Assembly: GCF_037974355.1 (NCBI RefSeq)
Contig: NZ_CP150235.1
Span: 6,262,001-6,326,000 of the forward strand
Reading direction: 5' to 3'
DNA from: Paenibacillus sp. FSL R5-0517
GTDB taxonomy: Bacteria; Bacillota; Bacilli; Paenibacillales; Paenibacillaceae
Length of the DNA stretch: 64,000 nucleotides
Made by a program: the position numbers and the translations under genes. Below the pieces are notes generated by a model. The model ran no database searches. It worked only from the letters and a program-made list of their open reading frames with translations, and was not told the origin of the DNA. Below are positions 16,637 to 26,065 of the stretch, one piece after another (position 1 is the stretch's first letter; each line of letters starts with the position of its first letter).

Positions 16637-17926
16637 TCACAACGCCTCCTCAGGTAAAATGGTTGGTTGGTTCACTCCACCACACATCCTTCGAATGGTT
16701 CGATACAGCACTTCCGTGCCGAGTCCAATATCCTCCGGAGAGGAATATTCGTTGGGATGATGACTGATGCCGTCCTTGCTGCGGACAAAGATCATGCCAT
16801 AATCACACACACGTGAAAGGGCCAACGCATCATGGAACGGACCACTCATCAGTTCTGGCAAAGTAACCCCGACCTCTTCCGCAGATGAACGAATCACCGA
16901 TTGGATTGACTCTGCACAATACCTAGGCTCACTGTTCGTATCCTCGGTCAGCGAATACTTTAGACCATATCGGGAACTCACGTCATCCAAAATGTTCATC
17001 AATCGGGCTTCCAGCCGGTTCCTGCGTTCCATCTCCATGTCTCGTAAATCAACCGTGAAGCTGACTTCCTCCGGGATGATATTACGCGAATCCGGAAACA
17101 CTCTCAGACTTCCTACCGTACCTACAGTTGGAGCTGCCGGGTCTTCTCGCACCATATCGTCAAAAGCGGAAATGACTTTGGCGCTGCCTGCCAAAGCATC
17201 ATGCCGCATGCCCATCGGAACGGAGCCGGCATGACCCGCCATACCTTTCATCGTAACCGTAAGCCACAGCGGGCCCGAGATGCCCGTCACCAGACCCACA
17301 GGAGCATTCAATGCTTCCAGTACCGGTCCCTGCTCAATGTGCAGCTCCAGATAACTGCCTATGGAACCTGGCGGATAGATCGCTTTTTCAAAATCCGAAG
17401 GAGAACAGCCAAAGGCTTCCAGCGCCTCCCGGCGGGTCACACCGTTTTTATCCTGCCGCTCCAGTTCGCCTTCTTCCAACTGACCGGTTATACCACGTGA
17501 GCCGAACAGGCCTTTGTTAAAACGGGAACCTTCTTCATCGCAAAAGGCAATCACCTCAATCGGCATACGGGGCTGAATGCCATTTTCGATCAGGCATTGC
17601 ACCGCTTCGAGTGCACCGAGCACACCAATCGCTCCATCATATCGACCGCCGTAAGGCTGAGAGTCGATATGCGAACCAATCATGAGGATCGGCAGCGCCT
17701 GATCCGCACCTTCCAGACGACCAATCAGATTGCCGAAAGGGTCAAGTCGCGTCGTCAAACCCGCCTTTTCCATCCACAGACGAACCTGTATGATGCCGTC
17801 CATATCCTCCGGGGTCAGGGCAAGTCGACAGACGCCCGTCTCTGCGATTCGGCCAATCTGTGACAACTGCTCAATTCGCTCATTCAGCCGAAGCTGATTG
17901 ATGAGTTTGCCTGTTGTGGTCTGCAT
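16637..17926 (-). CDS. M20-family N-carbamoyl amino acid / allantoate-type amidohydrolase
   Basis: 429 residues, zinc-dependent amidase/hydantoinase/carbamoylase branch of peptidase family M20. Metal-site motifs are visible: GSHIDSQPYGGRYDG, FCDEEGSRF and LELHIEQGP; the dimerisation lid domain contains GMAGHAGSVPM. Candidate reactions are N-carbamoyl-beta-alanine or N-carbamoyl-L-amino acid hydrolysis; allantoate amidohydrolase is an alternative. AAGGAGGTGAGG precedes ATG 17926. A promoter (17973-18001) directly upstream suggests a transcript that begins here and covers the catabolic genes. Confidence 0.8.
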   Translation of the reverse strand: MQTTTGKLINQLRLNERIEQLSQIGRIAETGVCRLALTPEDMDGIIQVRLWMEKAGLTTRLDPFGNLIGRLEGADQALPILMIGSHIDSQPYGGRYDGAIGVLGALEAVQCLIENGIQPRMPIEVIAFCDEEGSRFNKGLFGSRGITGQLEEGELERQDKNGVTRREALEAFGCSPSDFEKAIYPPGSIGSYLELHIEQGPVLEALNAPVGLVTGISGPLWLTVTMKGMAGHAGSVPMGMRHDALAGSAKVISAFDDMVREDPAAPTVGTVGSLRVFPDSRNIIPEEVSFTVDLRDMEMERRNRLEARLMNILDDVSSRYGLKYSLTEDTNSEPRYCAESIQSVIRSSAEEVGVTLPELMSGPFHDALALSRVCDYGMIFVRSKDGISHHPNEYSSPEDIGLGTEVLYRTIRRMCGGVNQPTILPEEAL

Positions 17927-17962
17927 CGTCCCTCACCTCCTTGCGAATAGTTATCACATCAT

Positions 17963-18001
17963 GTGTTGAAACACTTTATTTTGCTTAATTTTGCTTGCCA
18001 A
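17963..18001 (-). promoter_or_regulatory. Internal promoter with dyad before the M20 amidohydrolase
   Basis: On the minus strand TTGGCA (18001-17996), a 17-bp spacer and TAAAGT (17978-17973) form a sigma-A-like promoter. The dyad GTGTTGAAACAC (17963-17974) touches the -10 box and start site and may be a PucR or other regulator site. Confidence 0.55.
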
Positions 18002-18051
18002 CACTTCTGTCGTACTTGTCGTACATGTGTGTTCTCATCCATATCCAGTTA

Positions 18052-19425
18052 CTAACTCGCATCCAGACTTCGCAACGCAGCGAGCAAACTTCCTGCGATT
18101 AGGTCGAGTTCTTCCTCCGTGGTGACAAACGGCGGGGAAATCGTCAAAATATTCGCAAACCCTGGCACGGTATCTCCGTTCTTGCCGATCAGAATGCCAT
18201 CCCGCTTACAACTGGCGAGCACCTTCATTACTTTATCCGCTTCCGCAGGAGACCCGTCTGCTTCAATCAATTCCACCCCACAGGCGAATCCGAATGAACG
18301 GATATCCCCCACAATGGACAGCTCCAGCAATGGTTCCAGTTTCTCACGAAGCAGGTATCCCATTTCCTCCGCACGGCTGACCAGATTCTCTCGTTCCAGA
18401 ATTTCCAGATTCGCCAGCGCTACCCGACAGGACACCGGATTCCCACCAAATGTATTCACATGACGAAAATGCGCATCTGTTCCGGTTTCCCGGAACGTGT
18501 CATACAGATCGGCTCGCACCGCCGTTGCGGATAGCGGTGAATACGCACTGGTCATACCTTTTGCCATCGTCACCATATCTGGCTGTACACCATAGTTCTG
18601 ATGACCAAACTTCTGCCCCGAGCGGCCAAAACCACAGATGACCTCATCGACAATGAGCAGCACGCCATAGCGCTGACAGATCTCTTGCACGGTGCGCATA
18701 TAATCCGGCGGAGGGACAATCATGCCACCTCCAGTGATCACCGGCTCCATAATCACTGCGGCAACCGTTTCAGGACCTTCCCAACGAATCACCTCTTCAT
18801 AGATGGTTGCACACTCGAGTCCGCATCCATCCTTGTTTCGCCCAAACGGGCAGCGGTAACAATACGGTGGTGGAACATGAGAGAAACCTACGCCGAGCGG
18901 TTCATATTTGATCTTGCGGGCGGCTTGCCCGGTGGCGCCCAGTGCCCCCATGGAGTTACCGTGATAGGCACGGTGACGGGAGATGAATTTGTGCCGAGTA
19001 GGCTCACCATTCTGATGGTGATACTGACGGGCTATTTTGAAAGCCACCTCGTTCGCATCTGAACCCGAGTTGGAGAAGAAGATTCGATACTCCCCCTCCA
19101 GCCATTCATTCAGCTTCTCTGCCAGCAAAATCGCCGGTTCATGACTCTGCGTCATCGGTACATAAGCGAGTGCTTTCATCTGTTCGTAGGCACTTCTGGC
19201 AATTTCCTCACGGCCATGCCCTACATTCACACACCATAGTCCAGACATCGCATCCAGATAACGTGTACCATCCTGATCGGTGATCCAGCTGCCCTCCCCA
19301 CTTACCGCAATCATCGGATGATCGTTATGAGGTGAGATGTGATGCCATACGTATTTGCGATCCTTCTCCAGCCATTCTTCCTTCGTACCGCCAAGCGGCT
19401 GAGGCTGCTGATCCACAGAACTCAT
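18052..19425 (-). CDS. Class III aminotransferase (beta-alanine/omega-amino acid:pyruvate type)
   Basis: 457 residues. The PLP lysine is K289 (VTMAKGMTSAYSPL) and the cofactor Asp is D260 (LLIVDEVICGFGRSG). A Cys-rich patch (C189, C192, C201, C205) sits in the CYRCPFGRNKDGCGLEC segment found in omega-transaminases. In this cluster the natural role is beta-alanine to malonate semialdehyde, the last step after ureidopropionase. Taurine or other omega-amino acids remain possible. It lies between the transporter genes and the amidohydrolases, in the same orientation. Confidence 0.85.
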   Translation of the reverse strand: MSSVDQQPQPLGGTKEEWLEKDRKYVWHHISPHNDHPMIAVSGEGSWITDQDGTRYLDAMSGLWCVNVGHGREEIARSAYEQMKALAYVPMTQSHEPAILLAEKLNEWLEGEYRIFFSNSGSDANEVAFKIARQYHHQNGEPTRHKFISRHRAYHGNSMGALGATGQAARKIKYEPLGVGFSHVPPPYCYRCPFGRNKDGCGLECATIYEEVIRWEGPETVAAVIMEPVITGGGMIVPPPDYMRTVQEICQRYGVLLIVDEVICGFGRSGQKFGHQNYGVQPDMVTMAKGMTSAYSPLSATAVRADLYDTFRETGTDAHFRHVNTFGGNPVSCRVALANLEILERENLVSRAEEMGYLLREKLEPLLELSIVGDIRSFGFACGVELIEADGSPAEADKVMKVLASCKRDGILIGKNGDTVPGFANILTISPPFVTTEEELDLIAGSLLAALRSLDAS

Positions 19426-19446
19426 TCGTCATCCTCCTCCACACGT

Positions 19447-20511
19447 TTATTTCACCGCTTCTTCATAGATGCTTTTCTCCAGTGCTTCATCCAGGTTGGC
19501 GGCTTTTTTGATCAGGCCATAATTCAGCGCAATATCCGCAGTTCGGGTAAATGATTCGTCTACAAAACTGCCGACTTGCTGCTCCGTAAATCCTTCCGGC
19601 CGAATCAGCTTTGCAATCTCTTCCAGCATCGTGACCTGATGCTCACGAGTGGTACTGCCCTCCGTCACATTACTCATCACAATATCCACTGTCTCATTCT
19701 GATTGTCGATGGCATAATTCCAGCCTTTCAGAATGGCACGGGTCACTTTGACCGCAAGCTCACGATTGCTGTCTACCCAATCTTTCTTGGCAATCAGCGT
19801 ATCCTCCAGCATGCCAACACCGGCATCTTCAATGTTAAACACATCCAGATCGGATTCTTTTGTTCCACTTTCCAACACCACGTGGTATTCGTTATAGATC
19901 GTTGCTGTCGCCACATCTACCTGGTCATTAAAAAACTGATCCATCGTGAAGCCCTGCTTCACCAGTTCAATGTCTTTCTTCGGGTCCAGACCATTCTTCT
20001 CCATGAATGCGAGCACCTGAAACTGCTGACTGCCGAACCACGTACTAACCTTCTTGCCTTTCATCTGAGCGGGATCGGTAATACCTAGCGACTTCTTGGC
20101 AATCAAGCGATAACTGCTCTTCTGTGAGATCTGGGCGAGTGAGACGAGTGGCAGACCGTTATCCCGGCTGACCAGCAGACTGTCCACTCCGGTGATCCCT
20201 ACATCGGCGGCGCCATTGACCACCTGCTGCTCAATCACGATATCCGGCCCACCCGGAATAATCTCGGCATCAATGCCTTCATCTGCAAAAAAACCTTTTT
20301 CCTTCGCTGCATAGATCCCGGCAAATTGTGCCTGCGGCACCCACTTCAGTTGAATTTTCACTTTGGTTAAGGGTTGGTCTGCTTCGCCCGCCCCTCCTGA
20401 ACTTGCAGCAACAGGCTCAGCGGCCGGCTCGGACTTCGTAGAACATGCACTCAGCATCGTAACAACCAACAGGACCAATACCAGCAAACCCGGCTTCAAC
20501 GTTTTGTACAT
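19447..20511 (-). CDS. NMT1/THI5-like substrate-binding lipoprotein of an ABC importer
   Basis: 354 residues with a lipoprotein signal (LLVLVLLVVTMLSAC, lipid-modified Cys at about residue 23) and a mature domain beginning KIQLKWVPQAQFAGIYAAKEKGFF, typical of the NMT1/THI5/SsuA family. It captures a small heterocyclic ligand for the adjacent permease and ATPase. Position in a pyrimidine-degradation cluster suggests a pyrimidine base, dihydropyrimidine or N-carbamoyl compound. Thiamine-precursor import is the main alternative, but no TPP riboswitch was recognised upstream. Confidence 0.85.
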   Translation of the reverse strand: MYKTLKPGLLVLVLLVVTMLSACSTKSEPAAEPVAASSGGAGEADQPLTKVKIQLKWVPQAQFAGIYAAKEKGFFADEGIDAEIIPGGPDIVIEQQVVNGAADVGITGVDSLLVSRDNGLPLVSLAQISQKSSYRLIAKKSLGITDPAQMKGKKVSTWFGSQQFQVLAFMEKNGLDPKKDIELVKQGFTMDQFFNDQVDVATATIYNEYHVVLESGTKESDLDVFNIEDAGVGMLEDTLIAKKDWVDSNRELAVKVTRAILKGWNYAIDNQNETVDIVMSNVTEGSTTREHQVTMLEEIAKLIRPEGFTEQQVGSFVDESFTRTADIALNYGLIKKAANLDEALEKSIYEEAVK

Positions 20512-20558
20512 GGACAGAACAACCCCCTGTGTATATACGATTTATCAATCATCAGTCC

Positions 20559-20605
20559 GTGTTCAAAAAAGTCTGGTTTTCAGTACCGTGGACTTATTGA
20601 ACAAC
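20559..20605. repeat. Deletion derivative of the 177-bp inverted-end element
   Basis: This 47-bp remnant keeps the left end (GTGTTCAAAAAAGTCTGG, TTTTCAGTACCG) and right end (GTGGACTTATTGAACAAC) of the element at 44984-45160, with the middle missing. It sits between the lipoprotein gene and the permease gene. Confidence 0.7.
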
Positions 20606-20648
20606 CTCAATCACGTATTACGATCTATGGTTGATACCCTGATGTACG

Positions 20649-21587
20649 TTAGTGATCTGTGCGTGCACAATTCCACGGAATGAGTCGCTTTTCTGCCAGG
20701 ACAACCGCTTCATACAACACAATACCGAGCGCGGCGGCGATGACAATGCAGGACCAGGCCAAGGGCATGTTCGCCAATCGAATCTGATCGGAGAGTAAGT
20801 ACCCCAGCCCCTGGGAGGCGATGAAAAACTCACCCACAATGGCCCCGATAATACTGGTCGACATGTTGATCTTCAGACCTGCAAAGAGGGAAGGTATAGC
20901 ATGAGGCAGTCTCAGCTTCCAAAAAAACTGCATCCTGCTTGCGGCGAGGCCACTCAGCAGATCACTGTACTGCGGCTGAATGGAGGTCAGCCCCTTAAAC
21001 AGGCTGACCGCCATAGCCGCCATCGTAATGACGGTGATGACTGCAATACGCGACCAGATCCCGTCACCCAACCAATTGTTCATAATCGGGGCAAGAGCCA
21101 CGATCGGAACAGCGTTCAGTGCCGACAGAACCGTAACCGCCGCCCTGCCGCTTGTGGGAAAGAACGATGCACCCGCTGCTGCCAGAGCGCCCAACAGGGA
21201 ACCGAGCAGGAATCCCCCCAGCATTTCGGTTCCGCTGTACATCGCATATCGAAAGAGCATATTGGCATTCTCCTGTATCGATGCCGCAATCGCGGAAGGC
21301 ACAGGCAATTGGTAACTTTCCAGCGAGAATATCCAATGAAACAACCTGAGCTGCCAGAGGGAGAGAAACAATACACCCGCACCCCAAGGAAGCATGCTCA
21401 GTGCAATCGATCGCCTGCGAACGCCGGTGCCCAATCTGGCCTTTTCGGCTTGTCCCGGTTGTCCATGGATTTCCGATCCGGGAGCAGATGTCATCTGTGA
21501 ACCAGGGAGGGGCGTAGCAGTTCCCGTTACAGCAGCAATTGCCACACCTTCATCACGTTTCCGCTGCATTACCCTACCTTCACTCAT
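20649..21587 (-). CDS. ABC importer permease (SsuC/ThiX-like)
   Basis: 312 residues; about 60 hydrophilic residues precede the first membrane helix, an unusually long extension. The permease core has six predicted helices and the EAA-like loop (GLAASRMQFFWKLRLPHAIP) that contacts the ATPase. ATG 21587 follows AAAGGAGG at good spacing and overlaps the previous gene by 4 bp (ATGA). Works with the second permease, probably as a heterodimer. Confidence 0.85.
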   Translation of the reverse strand: MSEGRVMQRKRDEGVAIAAVTGTATPLPGSQMTSAPGSEIHGQPGQAEKARLGTGVRRRSIALSMLPWGAGVLFLSLWQLRLFHWIFSLESYQLPVPSAIAASIQENANMLFRYAMYSGTEMLGGFLLGSLLGALAAAGASFFPTSGRAAVTVLSALNAVPIVALAPIMNNWLGDGIWSRIAVITVITMAAMAVSLFKGLTSIQPQYSDLLSGLAASRMQFFWKLRLPHAIPSLFAGLKINMSTSIIGAIVGEFFIASQGLGYLLSDQIRLANMPLAWSCIVIAAALGIVLYEAVVLAEKRLIPWNCARTDH

Positions 21588-22405
21588 GTGGCATCGCCTC
21601 CTTTGGCCCTGAATTCAGGCTGCCAGGGGGTTAGCCAACGTTCGGCCAGACTGATGACCAGATACGAGATCAACCCAATGCCAATGCTAAGCATGATGGT
21701 GGCCCAGAACATGCCCACTTGGGCATGGCCGTAATATAACGAACTAACCATCAGGACACCGAGTCCGTCAGGGGCACCCATCAATTCCACAACGATAGAG
21801 GAGGTCACCGCTAGCGGAGCAGCTATTTTCATACCTGAAAATAATCCCGGCAGTGCTGAGGGCAACAGACATTTGATATATCGTGCAGTCAATGAAGCTC
21901 CACAGGAACGCATCAGTTCCAGATGCTCTGGCGCTGCACTTTTTAATCCTTTCAACGTATGGATGATGATCGGGAAGAAAGTTACGTACGCCGCCATAAC
22001 CATTCGGGCCCATTCCGCGTTGTGAATGATGCCGTACACAATTGGTGCGAGACCAATAACCGGAACCATCTGTGAGGAGACTATATATGGCGATAACGTG
22101 CGCTCCAGCCATACAGCTCCGCTCATGAGCAGAGCCAGACCCAGGCCCAGCAGCGTTCCCCCTGCAAAACCAATGGCCGCATTGCCAAACGTGACCGCCC
22201 CCTGCTCTGCTAGCGTACCCGAGTAACGAAACAAGGCTGCAAGCACATCATGCAGATAAGGAAGGCGAGACGCCGCCTGCTGGGGTGACAGGAATAGTTG
22301 GAGCATCCAGGCGATTCCCTCCCACAGCACCAATACGGCCATAATCCAGATGACGACCCAGGATCGATATCCCGGTTTAAAGAACCGCAGGGACATGAGA
22401 TTCAT
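21584..22405 (-). CDS. ABC importer permease, second subunit
   Basis: 273 residues from ATG 22405 (GAGGAG 4 nt upstream; GTG 22408 is also in frame). Six membrane helices and an EAA-like loop (RSCGASLTARYIKCLLPSALP). The start lies inside the end of the ATPase gene (29-bp overlap) and the stop overlaps the next permease, indicating tight co-translation. Confidence 0.85.
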   Translation of the reverse strand: MNLMSLRFFKPGYRSWVVIWIMAVLVLWEGIAWMLQLFLSPQQAASRLPYLHDVLAALFRYSGTLAEQGAVTFGNAAIGFAGGTLLGLGLALLMSGAVWLERTLSPYIVSSQMVPVIGLAPIVYGIIHNAEWARMVMAAYVTFFPIIIHTLKGLKSAAPEHLELMRSCGASLTARYIKCLLPSALPGLFSGMKIAAPLAVTSSIVVELMGAPDGLGVLMVSSLYYGHAQVGMFWATIMLSIGIGLISYLVISLAERWLTPWQPEFRAKGGDAT

Positions 22406-23207
22406 CACGCTCCTCGTAGAAGCAATTGCGAATGGTTGTGATCATGTGGTAGAAAGCATCCGTTTCTCTCAGTTCACTATGGCGTTCAGAAGGCAGGTCG
22501 ACGGAATGAATGGAATGTACTTGCCCCGGATGCGCCGAGAGTACGATGATCCGGTCGGACAGAAATACCGCTTCGGGGATACTGTGTGTGACAAAGAGGA
22601 AGGTCTTGCCCGTTGAGCGCTTGATCTCAAGCAGCTCCAATTGAAGCTTTTCTTTGGTGAATTCGTCCAATGCGGAGAAGGGTTCATCCATGAGCAGCAG
22701 TGGCGGATCAAGCGCAAGGGCACGTGCAATGGATACACGTTGCTGCATGCCTCCACTGAGCTGCCACGGATAATGGTCGGCGAAGCGGGTTAGTCCTACC
22801 ATTTCAAGCAGTTCACTGCTAATGCGGCGGCACTCCTTCCGGCGGGTACCGAGCAGCTCCAGTGGCAATTCCACATTGTGACGAACGGTGCGCCAATCGA
22901 ACAAGGCGGGTGTCTGGAAGACAATACCGAACTGTCGCTGTAGTCGAGCCCGCTCTGGCTCCTGACCGGCAATTCGAACGGTGCCTGAGGTGGGCTGAAG
23001 CAGATCACCCACTAACCGGAGCAAGGTCGACTTGCCACAGCCGGAAGGGCCCAGCAGAGAGACAAACTCATTGGACTCGATCTGGAATGTAACATCCGAC
23101 AAAGCAGTGACTTGTTGTGTACCTGTGCCAAAGACAACGGACACATGATCTACATCAATATGGCAGGCTTCAGGGACTGTAGCTGAGGGTGCGGAGGACA
23201 TGGGCAT
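22377..23207 (-). CDS. ABC importer ATPase (SsuB/ThiZ-like)
   Basis: 276 residues with Walker A GPSGCGKST, Q-loop VFQTPALFDW, signature LSGGMQQR, Walker B LLLMDEPFSALD and the switch His in THSIPEA. Energises the NMT1-like importer. It is the first gene of the transporter part of the minus-strand cluster; AAAGGAG lies upstream of ATG 23207. Confidence 0.9.
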   Translation of the reverse strand: MPMSSAPSATVPEACHIDVDHVSVVFGTGTQQVTALSDVTFQIESNEFVSLLGPSGCGKSTLLRLVGDLLQPTSGTVRIAGQEPERARLQRQFGIVFQTPALFDWRTVRHNVELPLELLGTRRKECRRISSELLEMVGLTRFADHYPWQLSGGMQQRVSIARALALDPPLLLMDEPFSALDEFTKEKLQLELLEIKRSTGKTFLFVTHSIPEAVFLSDRIIVLSAHPGQVHSIHSVDLPSERHSELRETDAFYHMITTIRNCFYEERDESHVPAVL

Positions 23208-23723
23208 TCTCCTTTGTGGAAGTTATTTTCATGGCACACAAGGCTGAATGGGAGGTTTATATACACGAACGTAACAGGTTTTCTTGTTAGATAATACTAT
23301 ATCGCTTTGGGCGGGGATTACATTATACAGTGTGTTTTGAGTATGGGCCTGTTCATGTTACACAATGTAAAATGAGATGTATTCTCAGATATATCCATGT
23401 GAGTTTTCCTCGTATTTAGCTAACATACATTTCACTTAACAACAAACGCACGATCATTTGTATTTATTGAATAAATATTCGGAAAATATGACATATGCCC
23501 TCGTATTCTTGTCCATTTTCTTGTATAAAGATTGAATAGACGTACAAGGGCTGCACCTCCACGTGTCACGGCTCCTGAATGATGAAGGCGGTATCACTAT
23601 TCCGGATCAATCACCACGCAGGCTGGCTTCCTTTGTCATATATCACTTTGAAAACCACATATGTAGGTCTATCCAAAGATCAGTAGAACGAAGCTTTCAA
23701 ATCCAGAAATCGGGGTGGTCATG
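23208..23723. other. Divergent regulatory region between importer operon and chemoreceptor
   Basis: 516 bp without a credible gene. On the minus strand TATAAT occurs near 23330 without a clear -35 box, which fits an activator-dependent promoter. TTACACAATGTAA (23358-23370) is a 13-bp inverted repeat. A GC-richer block at about 23545-23635 contrasts with AT-rich flanks; no known riboswitch was recognised in it. Confidence 0.4.
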
Positions 23724-25946
23724 ATGTTTGATTGGCTGGGATGGAGAAAAGGATTGCCGCTGTGGCGATCGTATCGGTTGAACGCACATATGAAGGAAGA
23801 TGTGGAACAGATTTTTGAGGGAATTGCCGAAACGAGACGGCAGATTATGATGGACTGGGCAGATGAACAGTGGAACCACCTGGACCGTTTGCTTCAACAG
23901 ATACAGTCGCTTCAATTACAGGATGTATTACAAGGTACACAGCAAGGGAGCAAACTAGATGCATGGTTTCAAGCCAGTTATATTCGAGCTGTTGATAGTA
24001 CGGAGCTATTCATGCTGAACGAACAGAATCAGGTGGTATTCTCTACATATAAGAAACATATTGGACAGATCTATGAGGATCACGAAGCTTTGATAGGACC
24101 AGGATTGAAGTACTCCAGAGCAGGTCAGCAGGAAAAAAAATGCTTGTTTGGTCCTTACTCTGATCCCCTGACGCTGGATATTGGTCCACGCTCGTCCGCT
24201 TTTCACGATGATGTCACCTTGCTGTTTATCTCCCCAATTCTGCAGGAAGGTCGCTATGTCGGTTCATTATGCAGCCGTGTCCCCGGGGATGTACTGGGTG
24301 ACCTGATTCAACGAGAGTCCGGTCATATCTATCCCGATTCCGGTGACAATTACCTCTTTATGGCCGAGTCGATATTACGGCCTCATCTGCAACCCGGCAC
24401 TGCCTTATCCCGAAGCCGCTTCGAAGACCGTACCTTTACGCATGGGGAAAACCTCAAAGATGGCGTCACCACCGAATGGGGCATCGTTTCCGTTAAAGAG
24501 CATACCGAGCTGGAACTGATGTTCACCGATCCATCGACCGGAGAACTGCACCCCGGAGTAGCAAACACCATTCAGAATGGTTCCAATCTGTTCGTAGCCT
24601 TTCCCGGCTACTCGGATTACCGACATATTTCTGTAATCGGCAAAGGCATCACCTTCCAGCTGCCACACTGTCCTGATCGCTGGGGCATGATGTGTGAAGG
24701 GGATTTAGAGGAAGTGTATCGGATACGAAATATCGGCTGGCGCCAGTTCAAGCAGCATAGTCTCTTCACGCTTTTGTCAGGCGTTGCAGGAGCTGCCCTT
24801 GTCTATGCCTTCACCGGAAGTGGATGGAGCGCTGCAGCAATAGCAGCATTTAACGTGTTATTCGGATTCTTCACTGCATTGCAGCTGCATCGTAGCCAAT
24901 ATCGGCGGGTTCATGAAGACTTGCGGCGCATCAGCCGTTTTATTCGAATTAATGCGGAAGGCAGGGGGGATCTGACCCAGCGCCTGGACACGTCTTCTTT
25001 TGCCCAAGACGAATCGGGTGAACTGGCGAAATGGATCAACAACATGATTGACTCTCTGGAGGGCATTATGCTGAAGGTACAACTTGCCACCGTAGACGTT
25101 ATGGACAATCAGGTTCAGATGCGAACTTCAACAGAGACAACCCAGGGCACGACTGAGCGTGTGAACCACAAGCTTGGTTCGATGATTCAGGCCATTCGCA
25201 CCCAACTGGAAGATCTCGATCAGGCCAGAATTGCTGCCGATCACATGCGCATAACGCTGCAACAACTGGAGACTTCTGCAACCGAACAGATCGGCGTGGC
25301 CCAGCAGGAAGTGGAACGAATCGGCGATAAAATGACCCAAATCTCGGGAGCGGTATCCGATACCAACCGTACGATCCTGTCCTTTATGGATACGATGAAA
25401 GAGATTTACCGCGCACTGGCTGTCATTGACGAAATTTCAGCTCAGACCAATCTGCTGGCTCTGAATGCTACCATTGAAGCTGCACGCGTGGGCGAACATG
25501 GCCAGGGCTTCTCGGTCGTGGCAGGGGAAATTCGTAAGCTGGCTGATTTATCCCGTTCTTCTACTGAAAATATTCATCAGATTCTGGACCGAATCTCAAC
25601 AGCAGCAGGAGCTGCTTCCCAATTAATCACAGAGGGTGATCAGGTACTTGCTGAAGGAACGACACTGGTTCAGGCCGCTTCGCAACTTCTGAAAAATGCT
25701 ACCGCTGAAGAACCTGAGCGCACACAAGTCGTAGATCAAGTGGTCATGCTGATGGAAAATATCGCTGCAATCAGCCATCAAAATCGGGCGACTTCCGCTG
25801 AGGTAGAAGCCGAGATGATGGAGCTGATTCGTGATATGTTACAGGTTCAGCATTCTTCGCATAATGTGGAAGCCATTACAGTCTTTCTGCAACAACTCGT
25901 GGGACAATTCCACCTGAACCACCCCGCCAAAAATGCTGTCATCTGA
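23724..25946 (+). CDS. Methyl-accepting chemotaxis protein with an unusual, apparently cytoplasmic sensor domain
   Basis: 740 residues from ATG 23724, 5 nt after GGGGTGG; ATG 23721 and GTG 23715 are alternatives. There is no N-terminal membrane helix. About 345 hydrophilic residues come first, then two close hydrophobic segments (about 348-364 and 370-388), a HAMP-like region, and a signalling domain with the hairpin EISAQTNLLALNATIEAAR at about 570. Normal transmembrane receptors place the sensor between two helices outside the cell; here both sensor and signalling parts should be inside. Part of the long sensor resembles cache-like folds, but I cannot assign it. The ligand is unknown. Confidence 0.8.
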   Translation: MFDWLGWRKGLPLWRSYRLNAHMKEDVEQIFEGIAETRRQIMMDWADEQWNHLDRLLQQIQSLQLQDVLQGTQQGSKLDAWFQASYIRAVDSTELFMLNEQNQVVFSTYKKHIGQIYEDHEALIGPGLKYSRAGQQEKKCLFGPYSDPLTLDIGPRSSAFHDDVTLLFISPILQEGRYVGSLCSRVPGDVLGDLIQRESGHIYPDSGDNYLFMAESILRPHLQPGTALSRSRFEDRTFTHGENLKDGVTTEWGIVSVKEHTELELMFTDPSTGELHPGVANTIQNGSNLFVAFPGYSDYRHISVIGKGITFQLPHCPDRWGMMCEGDLEEVYRIRNIGWRQFKQHSLFTLLSGVAGAALVYAFTGSGWSAAAIAAFNVLFGFFTALQLHRSQYRRVHEDLRRISRFIRINAEGRGDLTQRLDTSSFAQDESGELAKWINNMIDSLEGIMLKVQLATVDVMDNQVQMRTSTETTQGTTERVNHKLGSMIQAIRTQLEDLDQARIAADHMRITLQQLETSATEQIGVAQQEVERIGDKMTQISGAVSDTNRTILSFMDTMKEIYRALAVIDEISAQTNLLALNATIEAARVGEHGQGFSVVAGEIRKLADLSRSSTENIHQILDRISTAAGAASQLITEGDQVLAEGTTLVQAASQLLKNATAEEPERTQVVDQVVMLMENIAAISHQNRATSAEVEAEMMELIRDMLQVQHSSHNVEAITVFLQQLVGQFHLNHPAKNAVI

Positions 25947-26065
25947 CGTTATCGTTGACGCGGATTGGAGAAATAGCTAAAATTTGATGCAACTGTTCCT
26001 TTTGAAATTGTCGTATCATTTATAATAGAAGATTTCCAATCTGAACCGATGAAAGGGTGGTCTGC

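Noticed and set aside
23208..23723. Possible TPP riboswitch before the NMT1/THI5-like importer
   Set aside because: The conserved CTGAGA and related TPP elements were not found on the minus strand, so thiamine control is not supported.
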